Below, in pieces: positions 20,591 through 28,875 of a stretch of DNA of 64,000 nucleotides (the stretch's first letter is position 1; every line of letters starts with the position of its first letter). Made by a program: the position numbers and the translations under genes. The notes below the pieces were generated by a model. The model did not search any database. It had not been told where the DNA came from and worked only from the letters and a program-made list of their open reading frames with translations. The stretch is from Erythrobacter sp. AP23 (lineage in GTDB: Bacteria; Pseudomonadota; Alphaproteobacteria; Sphingomonadales; Sphingomonadaceae): the NCBI RefSeq assembly GCF_001542855.1, contig NZ_LNBY01000017.1, positions 434,001-498,000 of the forward strand, given 5' to 3'.

Positions 20591-21394
20591 CTACTTCTTG
20601 GGCTTCGACGGCGTCCGCAGCCGTCCGCGGTGCGCATTCATATCCAGCACTTCGCCCGGGCCGCTGTCGTCGTTCTGCAACAGGCCGAGCCGGCGCGCGA
20701 CTTCCTGATAGGCTTCGCTCTCGCCGCCCATGTCGCGGCGGAAGCGGTCCTTGTCGAGCTTTTCACCGGTGTTGATGTCCCACAGGCGGCAGCCATCGGG
20801 GCTGATCTCGTCGGCCAGGATGACGCGGCTGTAATCGCCGTCCCATATGCGGCCGAATTCCAGCTTGAAGTCGATCAGGCGGATGTCGATCGCGCTGAAC
20901 ATGCCGCACAGGAAATCGTTGATGCGGATCGCCATCGACGACATGTCCTGCAGCTCTTCATGGCTGCACCAGTTGAAGCAGGCGATTTCCTCTTCGGAGA
21001 CCTTGGGGTCGCCGAGTGAATCGTCCTTGAGGCAATATTCGATCAGCGTGTGCGGCAGCAGCTCGCCTTCCTCGATGCCGAGGCGCTTGCTGAGCGAACC
21101 GGCCGCGACGTTGCGCACCACCACTTCCAGCGGGATGATCTCGACCTGCCGGACGAGCTGCTCGCGCATGTTGAGACGGCGGATGAAATGCGTCGGGATG
21201 CCGATGTGCGACAGGCGCGTGAAGACATACTCGCTGATGCGATTGTTGATCACGCCCTTGCCGTTGATCGTGCCCTTCTTCTCGGCGTTGAAGGCGGTCG
21301 CGTCATCCTTGAAATACTGGATGATCGTGCCCGGTTCGGGACCTTCGTAGAGTATCTTGGCCTTGCCTTCGTAGATCTGGCGGCGACGTGCCAT
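20591..21394 (-). CDS. purC: phosphoribosylaminoimidazole-succinocarboxamide synthase
   Basis: A 267-residue SAICAR synthetase of purine synthesis. [18 protein letters not shown] at the start, FNAEKKG, the [18 protein letters not shown] block and [16 protein letters not shown]...[14 protein letters not shown] are diagnostic ATP- and substrate-binding stretches. The C-terminal SKPKK tail is basic. It shares strand with purS-purQ, but two unrelated genes lie between them. Confidence 0.98.
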   Translation of the reverse strand: MARRRQIYEGKAKILYEGPEPGTIIQYFKDDATAFNAEKKGTINGKGVINNRISEYVFTRLSHIGIPTHFIRRLNMREQLVRQVEIIPLEVVVRNVAAGSLSKRLGIEEGELLPHTLIEYCLKDDSLGDPKVSEEEIACFNWCSHEELQDMSSMAIRINDFLCGMFSAIDIRLIDFKLEFGRIWDGDYSRVILADEISPDGCRLWDINTGEKLDKDRFRRDMGGESEAYQEVARRLGLLQNDDSGPGEVLDMNAHRGRLRTPSKPKK

Positions 21395-21569
21395 GGGCGT
21401 GCATTCCTTAGCGCTTCAAAGACTTGCGCCCCGGCGACGGAATCGACTGGCGATTGCGACTGCCGGGGCGAATGCCAGTGCGCATACAGAAGCGACGCGA
21501 CAAACGCAATTGCGCTGCTGGCGGCGTATGTCGGTCGTCAGTCTATCGGGACGGGCTCGGGTAGCGAAG

Positions 21570-21644
21570 TGGTGCCCAGGGGCGGAGTCGAACCACCGAC
21601 ACGACGATTTTCAGTCGTCTGCTCTACCACTGAGCTACCCGGGC
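21570..21644 (-). tRNA. tRNA-Phe (GAA), CCA encoded
   Basis: On the minus strand, a 75-nt cloverleaf: acceptor GCCCGGG pairing with CCTGGGC (one G-U), D-arm GCTCAGTGGTAGAGC, anticodon stem ACGAC/GTCGT around the loop CTGAAAAT with anticodon GAA, T-arm GGTGGTTCGACTCCGCC, discriminator A and a genomic CCA end. It follows yacG on the same strand, in the order seen in related genomes. Confidence 0.97.
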
Positions 21645-21734
21645 ACACTGCTTCGGCAAGAGGGGCGTTGGCCGCCCCGCGAGCAATGAGAGCGCGCCTA
21701 TGGCGAAGCTGGCGCGCCTTGGCAAGGGGCAAAT

Positions 21735-21926
21735 TCAGTCTTCCTTGCCGCCCGTGACTTCGGCCGCGATCTCCTCGGGCAGGGCGGGGCGCCCCGGCAC
21801 CGCATAGCCATCGCCGAACCATTGCGACAGGTCGCGGTCGCGGCAGCGGCTGGAGCAGAACGGGGCGTGCTCCTTGCTGCGCGGTTTCTTGCAGATCGGG
21901 CAGGGTCGGGCGGGTTTAGTCGTCAT
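21735..21926 (-). CDS. yacG: DNA gyrase inhibitor YacG
   Basis: A 63-residue zinc protein. Cys9-Cys12 (CPIC) and Cys24-Cys28 (CSSRC) form the zinc site, followed by RDRDLSQWFGDGYAVPG, the family signature that contacts GyrB. In E. coli it inhibits gyrase activity; the physiological need is unclear. Its start overlaps the end of the RNase G-like gene by 11 bp, so the two are cotranscribed with maf and infA. Confidence 0.93.
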   Translation of the reverse strand: MTTKPARPCPICKKPRSKEHAPFCSSRCRDRDLSQWFGDGYAVPGRPALPEEIAAEVTGGKED

Positions 21927-22896
21927 GCGGGACGATCTGGGCGGTGGCCGCCTCTATCGCAAGTCCCGGGTCGGTTTCTACCCGCACGGCGCGCGCGGTG
22001 CGGCGTTCGAGTTCGGCGAGCCACTCGGGCTTGAGCTTGGCCTTGAGCGCGGGATGCACCGTCAGCAGCGTCAGGCCCGGCCCCTCGACCATTTCCGCGC
22101 GGCGCAGCGCCATGCGTGCGGCCATGCCGACGCGCGAGGTGGCGAATCGGTGGAGGAGCGATGGACCTTCGAGCCGCGCGACGATCTGGACGAAGCCGAA
22201 ACCGTTCATCGCGGTGCGCTCGTGGGGGAAGCCGGCGAGCGCTTCCTCCAGCGCTGCGTCCACCGCCTTGCGGTCGGCCTTCGCTTGCAGCGTGGGAAAA
22301 TCGATTCCGATCGACCCGCCCAGATCGAACAGCGGGAGCCAGCGCGCGATGGCGGGGACCGCGGCCAGCGCCAGCTCGCGCGGTGAAAGGTCGCCGTCGA
22401 TGTCGATCAGCGTCATCGCGGGCGTGACGGAGAACAGCAGCGAGCCGCCGGGAAACTCCATCGCGCCCGAGGATGCCGCGTGCCAGATGTCTTCCCACTC
22501 TCCGGCAGGCAGGCGGCGGACGCAATCCGCGCTCACGAAAATGTTGTCCGTGTGGGTCGAATCATCCTCGCGGAGGTCGAGAATGCGGCCCTGCGCGCGC
22601 TTGAAGCGGCCGCGCTCGGCGATTGCAGCGCGGGTGATTTGGATCGGTACGGGGCTGCCCTCGGTCATGCGTTCGGGGATGCGATCGACCATCACTTCGG
22701 TGCCGTTATCGAGCCGGGCGAGCCCGCGCGTGCGGCCCTTGGGCTTGGAAACGAGAAGCCCGGTAGTGCGGCTGCCGGCCGGAAGGTCGCCCCGCCACCG
22801 CAGTTTCGCGGCGAGCACCTCGGCTCCCTCGACCAGCAGGGCCCGGCTCTCGCCGATGCCGTGCTCGACGAGCCACTCGGGCGCCGGGTCAGGCAA
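21916..22896 (-). CDS. ribonuclease E/G family protein
   Basis: A 326-residue, short relative of RNase E/G found between maf and yacG in this group. The catalytic acid pair sits in LIDIDGD (Asp165 and Asp167), and GGSIGIDF and NGFGFVQIVA match the conserved DNase I-like subdomain. The long C-terminal scaffold of RNase E is absent. The probable start is a TTG at 22896 inside the maf stop region: it gives an 8-bp overlap with maf, and residues further upstream in this frame merely mirror maf. It probably processes or degrades RNA; targets are unknown. Confidence 0.85.
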   Translation of the reverse strand: MPDPAPEWLVEHGIGESRALLVEGAEVLAAKLRWRGDLPAGSRTTGLLVSKPKGRTRGLARLDNGTEVMVDRIPERMTEGSPVPIQITRAAIAERGRFKRAQGRILDLREDDSTHTDNIFVSADCVRRLPAGEWEDIWHAASSGAMEFPGGSLLFSVTPAMTLIDIDGDLSPRELALAAVPAIARWLPLFDLGGSIGIDFPTLQAKADRKAVDAALEEALAGFPHERTAMNGFGFVQIVARLEGPSLLHRFATSRVGMAARMALRRAEMVEGPGLTLLTVHPALKAKLKPEWLAELERRTARAVRVETDPGLAIEAATAQIVPHDD

Positions 22897-23464
22897 TTGC
22901 GAACCCCGCTGCCTTGAGCAGCGCGCGCGTTTCGTAGAGCGGCAGACCGACGACGCCCGAATGGCTGCCCTGGATGCGGCTGATGAGCCCTTCGGCGATG
23001 CCCTGAATGGCGTATCCGCCTGCCTTGCCGCGCCATTCGCCACTGGCGATATAGGCGTCGATTTCCTGCGCCGAGAGCCGCTTGAAGATCACCACCGTCT
23101 CGCTCAGCCGCTCGCGGATCGTACCGTCGGGCGCGCGCAGCGCAATGGCCGAAAGGACACGGTGGCGGCGGCCGGAAAGCAATTCGAGGCACCGGCGCGC
23201 AGTCGCCTCGTCCTCGGCCTTGGGCAGGATACGGCGTCCTGCAGCGACTACCGTATCGCCTGCCAGCACGTGTCCGTCATCGCTCGCCGCTGCTTCCGCC
23301 TTCTCGCGCGCCATGCGCCTGGCATAATCGCGCGGCAGTTCGCCTTTATGGGGCGTCTCGTCGATATCGGCTGGCGCGATGGCAGCCGGCGTCACGCCGA
23401 GGCGCGCGATAAGCTCGCGCCTGCGGGGACTTGCCGATGCCAGGATGAGTGTGGGCTGGCCCAC
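22889..23464 (-). CDS. maf: Maf family nucleoside triphosphate pyrophosphatase
   Basis: A 191-residue house-cleaning pyrophosphatase that hydrolyses non-canonical or modified nucleotides such as dTTP/UTP analogues. ILASASPRRRELI (substrate loop), DIDETPHKGE, LAGDTVV with the catalytic Asp, and the terminal GVVGLPLYE are all conserved. It lies 6 bp downstream of infA and overlaps the next gene, forming the infA-maf-RNase G-yacG operon. Confidence 0.95.
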   Translation of the reverse strand: MGQPTLILASASPRRRELIARLGVTPAAIAPADIDETPHKGELPRDYARRMAREKAEAAASDDGHVLAGDTVVAAGRRILPKAEDEATARRCLELLSGRRHRVLSAIALRAPDGTIRERLSETVVIFKRLSAQEIDAYIASGEWRGKAGGYAIQGIAEGLISRIQGSHSGVVGLPLYETRALLKAAGFAIA

Positions 23465-23470
23465 CTGCGC

Positions 23471-23716
23471 TTATTGCGGGCCGGGGCCGCCGCGACCGGG
23501 CATGAAGCGGTAGGTGATGCGCGCCTTGGTCAGATCGTAGGGCGTCAGTTCGCACAGCACTTCGTCGCCGACCAACACGCGGATGCGGTTCTTGCGCATC
23601 TTGCCGGCGGTGTGGCCGAGCACTTCATGGCCGTTCTCGAGCTCGACGCGGAACATCGCATTGGGCAGCAATTCCACCACGCGCCCGCGCATTTCGAGAA
23701 GTTCTTCTTTCGCCAT
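23471..23716 (-). CDS. infA: translation initiation factor IF-1
   Basis: An 81-residue S1-like OB-fold protein that occupies the ribosomal A site during initiation. [22 protein letters not shown], the [23 protein letters not shown] core and [15 protein letters not shown] are near-universal. It carries an extra Gly/Pro-rich tail (about 9 residues, GRGGPGPQ) beyond the usual end. First gene of its operon. Confidence 0.98.
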   Translation of the reverse strand: MAKEELLEMRGRVVELLPNAMFRVELENGHEVLGHTAGKMRKNRIRVLVGDEVLCELTPYDLTKARITYRFMPGRGGPGPQ

Positions 23717-23840
23717 GTAGTGTGTCGTGTCCGTTCGCTTGTGCAGTAAGAGCCGCGCCCTTTAGCGGTGAAGGGGGCAAAAGGGAAGCCTCGGCGCGTT
23801 TCCGCTCGCCCGGTCAGGGCCGGAAAGGCGATTCAGGCCG

Positions 23841-24620
23841 TCAGTGCAGCGCGCGGCGGGGGAAGAACAGGCTCGCCAGCCCGGACGCGCGGAACGGTTT
23901 CCATGTGCCTTCCGCCTGCGCCAGCCGGTCGGCGATGGCATAGACCGCCGCCGGATTCACGCCGAGGCCGCAGTGACTTGCCAGCACTTCGATGTTCTCG
24001 CATTCGGCATGGTCGCCGCATTGCACCGATCCGCGCCAATGAACCACGCCATCGGTCCGAGTGAGGATCGAGGTGGTGGGCACCGGCGGGGCCTCGGCCA
24101 GCTGGCGGAAATTGCCGTCCTGCATCGGTTCGGGCTCCTCGCCATTGAGGTATTCGAACAGCCGCCTTGCATTGGTGTGGCCGCGGTCGTCGCTGATCGG
24201 CGAGCCGAGGCTGATCACGCCGCGCACCTTCTCGGGCGCCATTTTGGCCAGTTCGCGCGCGAACACGCCGCCCAGGCTCCAGCCGACGATCGAGACTTTG
24301 CTCCCGGTGCGATCGTTAAGCTCCTCGACGCAGCCCATCATCGCTTCGATACGGGCGTTGTCGACGCGGACGTTGCGGCCCAGGTTCCAGCCGACCGCGT
24401 CATAGCCGAGGTCCGACAGCAGCGAACGCAGCGGCCGGGTCGAATAATCCGAGGCCATGAAGCCGGGCAGCACCAGCACGCCATGTCCGTCGCCGCGCGG
24501 CAGGCCGGACAGCAGCGGGCGCAGCGCGTAGAAACTGGCCAGTTCGCCCATCGCGCGTCCCGGTTCGGCCAGCGTCAGCAGGCGGCTGGGCGGGCGGGCT
24601 TCGATTGCTTGTGTCGTCAT
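23841..24620 (-). CDS. alpha/beta-fold hydrolase (lipase-like)
   Basis: A 259-residue alpha/beta hydrolase. HGVLVLPGFMASDYST gives the oxyanion-hole strand, GWSLGG the nucleophile elbow with the catalytic Ser, and ASHCGLGVNP the likely catalytic His. The ATG overlaps the stop of the wax-ester synthase gene (ATGA), so the two are translationally coupled. That pairing suggests a lipase or esterase acting on the neutral lipid made by its partner; the substrate is inferred only from position. Confidence 0.85.
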   Translation of the reverse strand: MTTQAIEARPPSRLLTLAEPGRAMGELASFYALRPLLSGLPRGDGHGVLVLPGFMASDYSTRPLRSLLSDLGYDAVGWNLGRNVRVDNARIEAMMGCVEELNDRTGSKVSIVGWSLGGVFARELAKMAPEKVRGVISLGSPISDDRGHTNARRLFEYLNGEEPEPMQDGNFRQLAEAPPVPTTSILTRTDGVVHWRGSVQCGDHAECENIEVLASHCGLGVNPAAVYAIADRLAQAEGTWKPFRASGLASLFFPRRALH

Positions 24621-26230
24621 TCTGTGGTCGGACCTTTCAGGGGATGGGCAGCCTTGGGCTTGGAACGCGCGCCGGAGGTCTTGGTGCCCCCTTTGACCGG
24701 TTCTGCGGGCTTTTTCTTGGGCGCTACCCGCTTCTTGGCGGCGGGCTTCTTCCCTCTCGTCTTGGTTGTGCGCTTCTTCGGTGCAGGTTTCTTCGCCGAT
24801 GTGCCGGTCTCCTTGGCGGCAGCATCGCGCAATTCCTCGAAGCTTTCGCGAATGCAGTCTGCGTAGAATTCGGGATCGTCCATCATCTCGCGGTCGGCGG
24901 TGAAGGCGATGGTCGCTTCCTCGGTATAGCTCTGCACCACATGCGCGAGGCCCATGCCGTCGGTCAGGCAAATCAGCCCCATCATGCTTTCCAGCCGCGC
25001 GCCGGCCGAATAGATCGGCACCGGCGGGCCGGGCACATTGGTCACCACCGTGGTGAAGATCGGGCCGACCCCGCGATTGGCGAGGCTGAGGCGGGTGTAG
25101 AGCTGCGCGCCGAGGCTCATCCACAGCGCCGGGCTGACCTTGCTCATCTCGGTCATGTTGCGCGCGCCCATGGCGTCGGTCATCGTCTTGGAATTGGTCG
25201 TGCGGTTGTTGACATATGCGAGGCGTTCGAGCGGGTCGGCGATATGCGTGCCCAGCGGCGCGATCATCGCGGCAACCTGGTTGCCCATCGCATTCTTCTC
25301 GCCCTTCGAGCGGACCGAGATCGGCGCCATGGCGGTGAGCGACTTCCTTGGCAGTTCGCCCTTGCTATCGAGATAGCGGCGCATCGCGCCGCCGATGATC
25401 GTCAGGAAGACATCGTTGACCTTCGCCCCCTCATGCGCAGTGCGGATCGCCTTGATATCGGCAAGCGGGACGCTGACGCCTTCGACCACGCGGTGCGGGC
25501 TGATCTTGCGATTGAAGCGTGTCTTGGGCGCGATCATCTCGGTCGAGACGTCGAATTCCTTCGCCGCGAGGCCCTTCAACGCCTTGGCGAGACCCGGCGC
25601 GGCCTTGGCGGCGACTTCGAGCTGCTTCAGCGGATTGGTGATCGCATTGAAATAGCTCTTGCCAAGCAGCTCGACCGGGTTGGGCACCTTTTCGGGTTTC
25701 CACTCGTCGGGGCCGGGTGGCGGCGGCTCGTCGGGCGAAAGCGTATGCGTCGCCTCCATCAGGTCGATCCCGCTCATCCCGTCGATCGCGGCGTGATGGA
25801 CCTTGGTGATATAGGCGTAGCTGCCCTTGGGCACGCCTTCGACATTGTCGAGCCCTTCGACCACGGTGAATTCCCACGGCGGGCGTTCGAGATCGAGCGG
25901 GCGGGCGAAGATGCGCGCCGCCTGGATGCACAATTGCCGCCAGTCGCCCGGCGCGGGCAGGGCGACGTGTCGCACGTGGTATTCGAGATCGAAATCGGGG
26001 TCCTCGATCCAATAGGGATAATCGAGGTCGAAGGGCACGCGCACCATGCGTTGGCGCATGGTCTTGGACAGCTGCAACCGGCTTTCGAAGAAGGCGAGGA
26101 TATCCTTGAACCGGACGAAGCCGCCTGGGGCGGTTGCCGGATTGTAGATCAGGATCGACCCGATATGCATCGGCGAGTTACGCGTTTCCAGCGCGACAAA
26201 GCTCGCATCCATGCCTTGGAGCTGCTGCAT
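24617..26230 (-). CDS. wax ester synthase/diacylglycerol acyltransferase with Lys-rich tail
   Basis: A 537-residue WS/DGAT enzyme that esterifies acyl-CoA to long-chain alcohols or diacylglycerol, making storage wax esters or triacylglycerol at the membrane. The condensing motif HHAAIDG is at His145-His146 and Asp150, and the second conserved motif VTNVPGPPVPIYSAGA is present. The end is unusual: from about residue 470 a 65-residue Lys/Pro/Ala/Thr-rich tail (for example KKPAPKKRTTKTRGKK) resembles a histone H1-like tail and is not part of the catalytic fold. It is coupled to a lipase-like gene by a 4-base overlap. Confidence 0.93.
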   Translation of the reverse strand: MQQLQGMDASFVALETRNSPMHIGSILIYNPATAPGGFVRFKDILAFFESRLQLSKTMRQRMVRVPFDLDYPYWIEDPDFDLEYHVRHVALPAPGDWRQLCIQAARIFARPLDLERPPWEFTVVEGLDNVEGVPKGSYAYITKVHHAAIDGMSGIDLMEATHTLSPDEPPPPGPDEWKPEKVPNPVELLGKSYFNAITNPLKQLEVAAKAAPGLAKALKGLAAKEFDVSTEMIAPKTRFNRKISPHRVVEGVSVPLADIKAIRTAHEGAKVNDVFLTIIGGAMRRYLDSKGELPRKSLTAMAPISVRSKGEKNAMGNQVAAMIAPLGTHIADPLERLAYVNNRTTNSKTMTDAMGARNMTEMSKVSPALWMSLGAQLYTRLSLANRGVGPIFTTVVTNVPGPPVPIYSAGARLESMMGLICLTDGMGLAHVVQSYTEEATIAFTADREMMDDPEFYADCIRESFEELRDAAAKETGTSAKKPAPKKRTTKTRGKKPAAKKRVAPKKKPAEPVKGGTKTSGARSKPKAAHPLKGPTTE

Positions 26231-26340
26231 CCTGTTCCCCTTGCATGCCCCGCTTTTGCGAGTGCGAAAGGAGAGGCTAGCAGCTAGCGGTCCCCCGTCA
26301 ACTTGCCGTGCCCGTCAAGGCCTTCCCTAGCGGAGAACGC

Positions 26341-27513
26341 TCACAAGGCGTCGCCCGCCGCCACGCCGCTGGCCCAGGCCCATTGGAAGTTGTAACCGCC
26401 CAGCCAGCCGGTCACGTCGACCGCCTCGCCGATGGCGTAAAGGCCCGGAATGCGCTTGGTTTCCATGGTCTTGGAGGAGAGTTCGGTGGTGGCGATCCCG
26501 CCCACGGTCACTTCCGCCTTGGCGAAGCCCTCGGTGCCGTTGGGGTGGAAGGTCCAGCGCTTGAGCCGCTCGCCCGCCGCGCGCAGCGCCTTGTCGGGGA
26601 GGTTGCCGAGGTCGCCTTCGAGGCCGAGCTTGTCCGCGAGGATATCGGCCAGCCGCGCGGGGAGGGCATCGCGCAGCAGCGATTTGAAACCGGCCCGCGG
26701 GGTGTCGCGCTTGGCATCGAGCAGCCACTCGGTGCTGCGATCGGGCACGAAATCGACGAACAGTGGCTCGCCCGGGCGCCAATAGGAGCTCGCCTGCAGG
26801 ATCGCCGGGCCGGACAGCCCGCGGTGGGTGAAGAGCGCGGCTTCGGCAAAGCGGATCTTGCCGGCAGTCGTGACCACGGGAGCGGACACACCCGAGATAT
26901 CGCGGAACAGCACCTCCTCTCCGCCCAGCGTCAGCGGGACCAGCGCGGGGCGCGGCTCGACCACCTTGAGGCCGAACTGGCGGGCAAGGTCGTAGGCGAA
27001 GCCGGTCGCGCCCATCTTGGGGATCGAGGGACCACCCGTGGCGATGACGAGGGCAGGGGCGGTGTAGGTGCCCGTCTGCGTGGTCACGGCGATGCCATGG
27101 CCATGCTCGACCGAAGCGACCTCCTCGGCGCAGCGGACGGTCACGTCGCCCTTGGCGCATTCCTCCAGCAGCATGGCGACGATCTGTTTCGCAGACCCGT
27201 CGCAGAACAGCTGGCCCAGCGTCTTCTCGTGCCACGCGATCCCGTAACTCTCGACCAGATCGAGGAAATCGCGCGCGGTGTAGCGCGCCAGCGCCGACTT
27301 GGCGAAATGCGGATTGCTCGACAGGTAACTGGCGGGGCCCGCGCCGATATTGGTGAAATTGCACCGCCCGCCGCCCGAAATGAGGATCTTCTTGCCCGGC
27401 TTCTCGGCGCGTTCGAGCACCAGCACGCGCTTGCCCCGCTGGCCGGCGCGCGCGGCGCACATCAGCCCCGCGGCACCCGCGCCGAGGACGATCGCATCGT
27501 AGCTTTCGGCCAC
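26341..27513 (-). CDS. HI0933/YhiN-like FAD-dependent oxidoreductase
   Basis: A 390-residue flavoprotein with a GTG start. The N-terminal Rossmann motif AIVLGAGAAGLMCA, the KPGKKILISGGGRCNFTN block and the C-terminal GLYAIGEAVDVTGWLGGYN are the signature of the HI0933 family. The role of the family is not firmly known; some members are described as aminoacetone oxidases. It starts immediately after the permease stop with no spacer, so the two are likely one operon. Confidence 0.9.
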   Translation of the reverse strand: MAESYDAIVLGAGAAGLMCAARAGQRGKRVLVLERAEKPGKKILISGGGRCNFTNIGAGPASYLSSNPHFAKSALARYTARDFLDLVESYGIAWHEKTLGQLFCDGSAKQIVAMLLEECAKGDVTVRCAEEVASVEHGHGIAVTTQTGTYTAPALVIATGGPSIPKMGATGFAYDLARQFGLKVVEPRPALVPLTLGGEEVLFRDISGVSAPVVTTAGKIRFAEAALFTHRGLSGPAILQASSYWRPGEPLFVDFVPDRSTEWLLDAKRDTPRAGFKSLLRDALPARLADILADKLGLEGDLGNLPDKALRAAGERLKRWTFHPNGTEGFAKAEVTVGGIATTELSSKTMETKRIPGLYAIGEAVDVTGWLGGYNFQWAWASGVAAGDAL

Positions 27514-28797
27514 CTATGCCTCGTCGATCGAATACTCGGGCTGCTGCCGCGCCGCGATGAAATAGAGCAGCGTGCCCGCAGCGATGAAACCGCCGAGAAC
27601 CAGCCAGGCCTGCGCCTGCGCCTGCGCGGAAATGAACAGCGAGCTGCCGACCGCGAAGATCACGCAGAACAGGTGGAACGGCACGATCCGCCCCTCGCGA
27701 TGTTCGAGCACGGGCAGCGCGCAGCTGGTCACGATATAGGTTACCAGCCGCACCAGCGTGCCCGCGATGGCGAGCACTTCGAAGCCTTCCCACAGGCCGA
27801 ACAGGATCGCGACCACGCCGTAGAACAGGATCGCGTTGAACGGCGTCAGGAAGCGCGGGTGGACATATTCGAACCAGCGCGGGAGCATGCCGCGCTCGGC
27901 CATGCCGTACATCAGCCGGGGCTGGGCGACGCCGCTGGCGAAATTGTTCGCGCCGATGGAAAAACTCGCCGCGATGACGATGGCGAGCGAGCCGAGCTGG
28001 CCCATCGATGCCCCCGCAACCCCGGCCAGCGCATTGTTCTCGCCCGCGAACTCAGGCCCGATGGCGATGAAGGCCCAGATGATCGCCATGTAGAGCAGCG
28101 TCACCCCGCTCACCATGGTAACGATCGACAGCGGCACGTCGCGCTTGGGGTTCTTGAACTCGCCTGCCGCCTCGACCACGCCCTCGAAGCCGATGAAAGC
28201 GTAGAAGGTCAGCAGGATCACCGTCTCGACCTGGCTGAATTGGGGCAGCGCGATGGCGCCGATCTCGCCGCCCGCGAAGAAGGCCGACAGCACTAGCAGG
28301 CCCAGCGGCACCAGCTTGATCGCGGTCATGATGCCGAGCGTGCCGACCGATGCGCGCATGCCGTAGAGGTTGATCGCAGTGATCAGTCCGATCCCGACGG
28401 CGACCGCAATCGGCGCCACGGTGGGATCGGACAGCACCGGGAACAGCGCCGCGAGATAGGCGATCATCACATGCATGTTCGCCGCTGCGGTCACGATCGC
28501 GCTGGCATAGCGCGCCCAGCCCGCCTGGAAGCCGACGAAACGCCCGAAGGCGGCCTCGCCATAGAGCACCGATCCGCCGCTATGTTCGAACCGGCTCGCC
28601 ATCCAGGCGTAGCACAGCGCCAGCGGCAGGAAGAGCACGCCGCCCACCAGCATCATCCACGGCGCGAAATTGCCCACGGCCGCGACCAGCACTGCCGGGA
28701 GGGCGAAAATCCCCGCGCCGATCATCCCGTTCAGCGGAAAAAGCGATGTGCCCCAGAAGCCGACCGTGCGCGGCGGTGCGATTTTCGTCCCGTCCAT
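27514..28797 (-). CDS. APC superfamily amino acid permease
   Basis: A 427-residue inner-membrane transporter with about 12 hydrophobic helices. PLNGMIGAGIFALPA in the first helix is the Gly-rich substrate-binding bend of the amino acid-polyamine-organocation family; the FYAFIGFEGVVEAAGEFKNPKRDVP segment in helix six to seven is also diagnostic. The specific amino acid is unknown. The start is the ATG at 28797, since sequence further upstream is antisense to uvrC. It is divergent from uvrC with 78 bp between starts. Confidence 0.9.
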   Translation of the reverse strand: MDGTKIAPPRTVGFWGTSLFPLNGMIGAGIFALPAVLVAAVGNFAPWMMLVGGVLFLPLALCYAWMASRFEHSGGSVLYGEAAFGRFVGFQAGWARYASAIVTAAANMHVMIAYLAALFPVLSDPTVAPIAVAVGIGLITAINLYGMRASVGTLGIMTAIKLVPLGLLVLSAFFAGGEIGAIALPQFSQVETVILLTFYAFIGFEGVVEAAGEFKNPKRDVPLSIVTMVSGVTLLYMAIIWAFIAIGPEFAGENNALAGVAGASMGQLGSLAIVIAASFSIGANNFASGVAQPRLMYGMAERGMLPRWFEYVHPRFLTPFNAILFYGVVAILFGLWEGFEVLAIAGTLVRLVTYIVTSCALPVLEHREGRIVPFHLFCVIFAVGSSLFISAQAQAQAWLVLGGFIAAGTLLYFIAARQQPEYSIDEA

Positions 28798-28875
28798 CGG
28801 GCGGGGGATGGCCGCAAACGGCGCTTTGCACAAGCGGCCTTTGCCTAAGCTGTTCGGGCGCACTATCTCCACCCC

